Source of the DNA: Halorussus marinus
Lineage (GTDB): Archaea > Halobacteriota > Halobacteria > Halobacteriales > Haladaptataceae
Reading direction: 5' to 3'
DNA length: 64,000 nucleotides
Assembly (NCBI RefSeq): GCF_004765795.1
Contig: NZ_SBIV01000011.1
Location: 1-64,000, forward strand
The notes under the pieces were generated by a model. The model was not told the DNA's origin, searched no databases, and saw only the letters and a program-made list of their open reading frames with translations. Numbering within the stretch: the stretch's first letter is position 1; each line of letters opens with the position of its first letter. Below are positions 61,540-64,000 of this stretch, one piece after another. The translations under genes were made by a program, and so were the position numbers.

Positions 61540-61854
61540 ATGCAACGCGTCATCGACCGGAAACTGTACGACACGGACCGAGCCGAACAGATCGCCCAGT
61601 ATGCTCCAAACGCGGATCGAGGTGACCTCTACTACCTCATCGAAACGCTATACCGGACCGCAGGCGGGGAGTACTTCCTCCACTGTGAGGGCGGTGCGGC
61701 AACCAAATACGCCAAGTCGTGTAGCGGGGGCGGTACGACAGGCGGTGCGGAAATCAACTCTCTCGATGAGGAAGCGGCGCTGGACTGGTGCGAAGAACGC
61801 GGCATTGACGGCGAGATCGTCGTCGAGGAATTCGGACACCTGATCGAAACGTAG
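61540..61854 (+). CDS. small conserved protein of unknown function
   Basis: A 104-residue protein starting MQRVIDRKLYDTDRAEQIAQ and containing DLYYLIETLYRTAGGEYFLH, GGAATKYAKS and ALDWCEERGIDGEIVVEEF. I have seen this pattern (DxKxYDTxxAEQIAxY and LYRTxxGxYFLHxEGG) in small haloarchaeal and bacterial proteins that occur on plasmids and in accessory regions, but the function is unknown. The start ATG 61540 is set by a TATA box about 28 nt upstream. The fold looks alpha/beta without membrane segments. It stands alone. Confidence 0.7.
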   Translation: MQRVIDRKLYDTDRAEQIAQYAPNADRGDLYYLIETLYRTAGGEYFLHCEGGAATKYAKSCSGGGTTGGAEINSLDEEAALDWCEERGIDGEIVVEEFGHLIET

Positions 61855-62067
61855 CGTCGGTCAGCGGCTGCCTCGGAAACCACTCCTCTCTGAGTGGCTG
61901 GCGTACTGCGGATCGTGCCCGCAGCGAGGTATGTGAGAGACCCAAAAGAAACTAACCGGCTTCACCGCCGGGGAACCAGTAGCGACGCTCGTCCGTATCC
62001 GCCAACCCCTGTCCCGTCCCCGATAACGAGCGGCGGGACAGCCCACTCACCGGTCGCTCCAGTAGGG

Positions 62068-64000
62068 TTGGACGCACGGCGGCGTGAACAGGTAGACACC
62101 GTCATCCAGCGGTTGACGAGCGACGGACACGAGATTCCAGCACCGTTTTCGAAGCGAGAGCTGTACCAGACTGCTGCAGACGTTGGAATCGAGGTGTGGA
62201 AACCCGCAGTAAAGAACCGAGTCACCGAGCGTGTACTCGACCGACTCAGCTACGAGTGGGACTCAGCCTCTCGAACCTTCGCACCGGTCGTCACGGATGA
62301 ACTCATCGAAGACATTCACCGAGCAGCAGACACCATCAGTCCAGCATTCGACCCGAAACTGTCCGAGTCGCTCCACAAACAACTCCAGGAGTGGTGCGAA
62401 CTGCACGGAATCGGGTCGATAGAAACAGGGGCGGTACAGAGAACTGTTGCGCGACACGCCATCCTGAGTGTTCTTCTAAAAGCGACGGTGTACGAGTGGT
62501 ACCGGTGTCACGGCGTTGTTCCACCACTCACCAATTCGGTACAACAGGCGTTTCACAACGCACGGAAGCAGACACTAGACAGAACGTTCGATCAGTTCGT
62601 TCTTGACCACGTCGCGGAACTGGCTGATGAGGACCTCCTGGAATCTACGTTGGCTCACCGGGATCGATTGCTCTTCTCACCCCAGCCAACGGAAGAGATT
62701 GGGAAGCTCTACGCGGAGCTAACACCGAGCGAGTATCGACAGTCACTCGGGCAGTTTCGGACACCGCCGGAAATTGCAGTGACGATGAAGTCCTGGGCAA
62801 ACCGCGATGTCGACCACCTTCTCGACCCTGGAATGGGAGCCGGCGTACTATCCAGCACGTTTCACCCGCGCTGGAGTCTGAACACTGACCCCACGCACAT
62901 CGACGGGATCGAACGTAGCCCCCTCGCACGGCTCATGGGCGCGACAGCACTCACGTTGGGTGGACAGCTGAATACGCCACGAACACACGACTTCCTCACT
63001 CTTGATCCAGACGAACTGCAACACGACATCGGCGGGATCGTGTGCAACCCCCCATACACGAGCGGGGACGCGCTCCCGAAAGAGTACAAAGAACAGATCA
63101 ACGCCGACATAGAGCAATCGACAGGAATCGACGTCAGTGCGCGATCACCACTCTACACGTACTTCATGTACCACAGTCGGTCGTTCCTATCTTCGGGCGA
63201 CCGTGCAGCGTTCCTCACGCCGGATAGTTTCCTCACGACAGCCTACGGCGACTCACTCAAACAGTTCCTACTTGACGAGTTTTCCATCACTGCTCTCGTC
63301 CAGTTCGACCCCGAAGGCGAGTCGGTCTTCGAGGACGCCCAAGTCACCGCACTCGCTTGCTTCTTAGAAGCAAGTTCTGGCGGTAACGAGGGGGTGACGC
63401 GCTTCATTCGCGTGGACGAGTCCATCGATTCGAGTACGCTTCGTAACGCAGTGCAGAATGGGGAGCAGGGTGAGACTGAGTGGGGATTCATCAATCACGT
63501 GCCGCAAGCGGATCTCGTACCCCGGCAAAACTGGGCAGCACTATTCGATCCCTGCGACGTAGATACAAGCGAGCTGACTGAGCTCGGCGAGTTCGTCACG
63601 ATCCACCGCGGGAAGTCCACCGGCGATGTAACCTTTTTCTGCCTGACCCAGGACGAAGTCGACGAGTCCGGAATCTCTGAGAAACACTTGTCTCAACTCA
63701 TTCGCCAACCAAAGCTCGTCCAGGGGTACGATTTCCGTGGAGAAGATTGGGAGAAATTACAGGCTGCTGGTGAGGAGGTGTGGCTACTAGACCCAGACAA
63801 ACTACCAGAAGTCCAGAAGTCACGGGAGGACTTCGAGAAGCAAGTGCTATTCAACGCTGACTCGCTCCCAAGGAACAGCAACGGCGAGGTGCCGAACGTC
63901 GTTTCGTATCTACAGGATAGCGTCTACCGGACCAATCCGCTCGGAGCGAACGTAATCGAGAACCGCCCGTACTGGTATCGCCCCCGTCGACAAGCCTCAC
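62068..64000 (+). CDS. class I N6-adenine DNA methyltransferase, runs off the window
   Basis: An open frame of about 644 codons to the window end with no stop. The N-terminal 240 residues are helical. DPGMGAGVLSS at about residue 255 is the SAM-binding motif I, IDGIERSPLARLMGA a motif II with the acidic residue, and IVCNPPYTSGDAL near 328 the catalytic NPPY of N6-adenine methylases. RAAFLTPDSFL and FLLDEFSITALVQFD follow as in Eco57I/TaqI-like and PglX-like enzymes, and a specificity region with GEFVTIHRGKSTGDVTFF begins near 505. The start is uncertain: TTG 62068 is one option, and the frame is open back to a GTG at 61933 with low-quality coding. No ATG fits. It could be a stand-alone type IIG-like or BREX/DISARM-type enzyme. 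Confidence 0.78.
   Translation, partial: MDARRREQVDTVIQRLTSDGHEIPAPFSKRELYQTAADVGIEVWKPAVKNRVTERVLDRLSYEWDSASRTFAPVVTDELIEDIHRAADTISPAFDPKLSESLHKQLQEWCELHGIGSIETGAVQRTVARHAILSVLLKATVYEWYRCHGVVPPLTNSVQQAFHNARKQTLDRTFDQFVLDHVAELADEDLLESTLAHRDRLLFSPQPTEEIGKLYAELTPSEYRQSLGQFRTPPEIAVTMKSWANRDVDHLLDPGMGAGVLSSTFHPRWSLNTDPTHIDGIERSPLARLMGATALTLGGQLNTPRTHDFLTLDPDELQHDIGGIVCNPPYTSGDALPKEYKEQINADIEQSTGIDVSARSPLYTYFMYHSRSFLSSGDRAAFLTPDSFLTTAYGDSLKQFLLDEFSITALVQFDPEGESVFEDAQVTALACFLEASSGGNEGVTRFIRVDESIDSSTLRNAVQNGEQGETEWGFINHVPQADLVPRQNWAALFDPCDVDTSELTELGEFVTIHRGKSTGDVTFFCLTQDEVDESGISEKHLSQLIRQPKLVQGYDFRGEDWEKLQAAGEEVWLLDPDKLPEVQKSREDFEKQVLFNADSLPRNSNGEVPNVVSYLQDSVYRTNPLGANVIENRPYWYRPRRQAS

Noticed and set aside
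61855-62067. Possible TnpB/IS605 end or omega-RNA-like sequence before the last methylase
   Set aside because: A fragment CGSCPQRGM in one frame looked zinc-finger-like, but stops follow at once and no transposase or guide-like structure could be supported.
1-64000. tRNA or rRNA genes
   Set aside because: I looked for tRNA-like T-loop and acceptor pairs and for rRNA blocks and found none I could support by eye.

Overview
The window reads as haloarchaeal DNA. It is GC-rich, its proteins are strongly acidic (Asp/Glu-rich), several genes have an AT-rich TATA-like box about 25-30 nt before a start codon with no leader, and many families are typical of Halobacteria (DUF7521 membrane protein beside an ArsR-type regulator, SHOCT-tail membrane proteins, an NgAgo-like Argonaute). 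It looks like an accessory region, possibly plasmid or a chromosomal island: no ribosomal, tRNA or core-metabolism cluster is visible, and mobile-element scars lie near both ends.

Layout. (1) 1-1352: the end of an IS5-type transposase abuts a 5'-truncated Nmad3/Nmad2-type nucleotide-modification gene. (2) 1392-4688: ADP-ribosylglycohydrolase, amidohydrolase/deaminase and two small unknown proteins. (3) 4866-12574: a metal and envelope-stress block with a CopB-like P-type ATPase, ArsR-type regulator plus DUF7521 protein, DoxX, two SHOCT membrane proteins, UspA and a permease carrying two YHS metal-binding domains. (4) 12745-18000: CBS-HEPN protein, zinc-ribbon SF1 helicase, an ART-like protein and a PD-(D/E)XK-like protein. 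(5) 18051-24168: an HRAMP-type locus (highly derived class 1 CRISPR-Cas relatives known from Haloarchaea and described as lacking a CRISPR array) with HNH nuclease, DEDD exonuclease, Cas5-like, a conserved unknown, Cas7-like and a Cys-rich protein, plus a divergent wHTH regulator over a 52-bp palindrome. (6) 24288-37595: a DISARM-class-1-like module (SNF2 helicase DrmD, N6-adenine methylase DrmMI, and one 1768-residue helicase/DUF1998/nuclease protein) with a TBP homologue and an antisense RAMA-domain protein inside it. (7) 37699-49204: HNH nuclease, PUA/EVE-like restriction enzyme, PD-(D/E)XK protein, a PLD nuclease plus 634-residue partner, and a P-loop ATPase. (8) 49464-60746: a five-gene Argonaute operon: OB-fold-Ago, PLD-ATPase fusion, AddB-like, Cas4/RecB-like nuclease and AddA-like helicase-nuclease. 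(9) 60921-64000: a decayed ATPase gene, a small conserved protein, and an N6-adenine methylase running off the window.

Most of 12.7-64 kb is therefore a dense defence island. The observation I rate highest is a set of five 24-bp interspersed repeats (20981-21286) lying in the only long gap of the HRAMP operon, between the conserved-unknown and cas5-like genes, with four dissimilar spacers. If conserved in other HRAMP loci, this would be a candidate guide-encoding or regulatory element for a system thought to lack an array. Origin-recognition-box-like sites are the main competing explanation.
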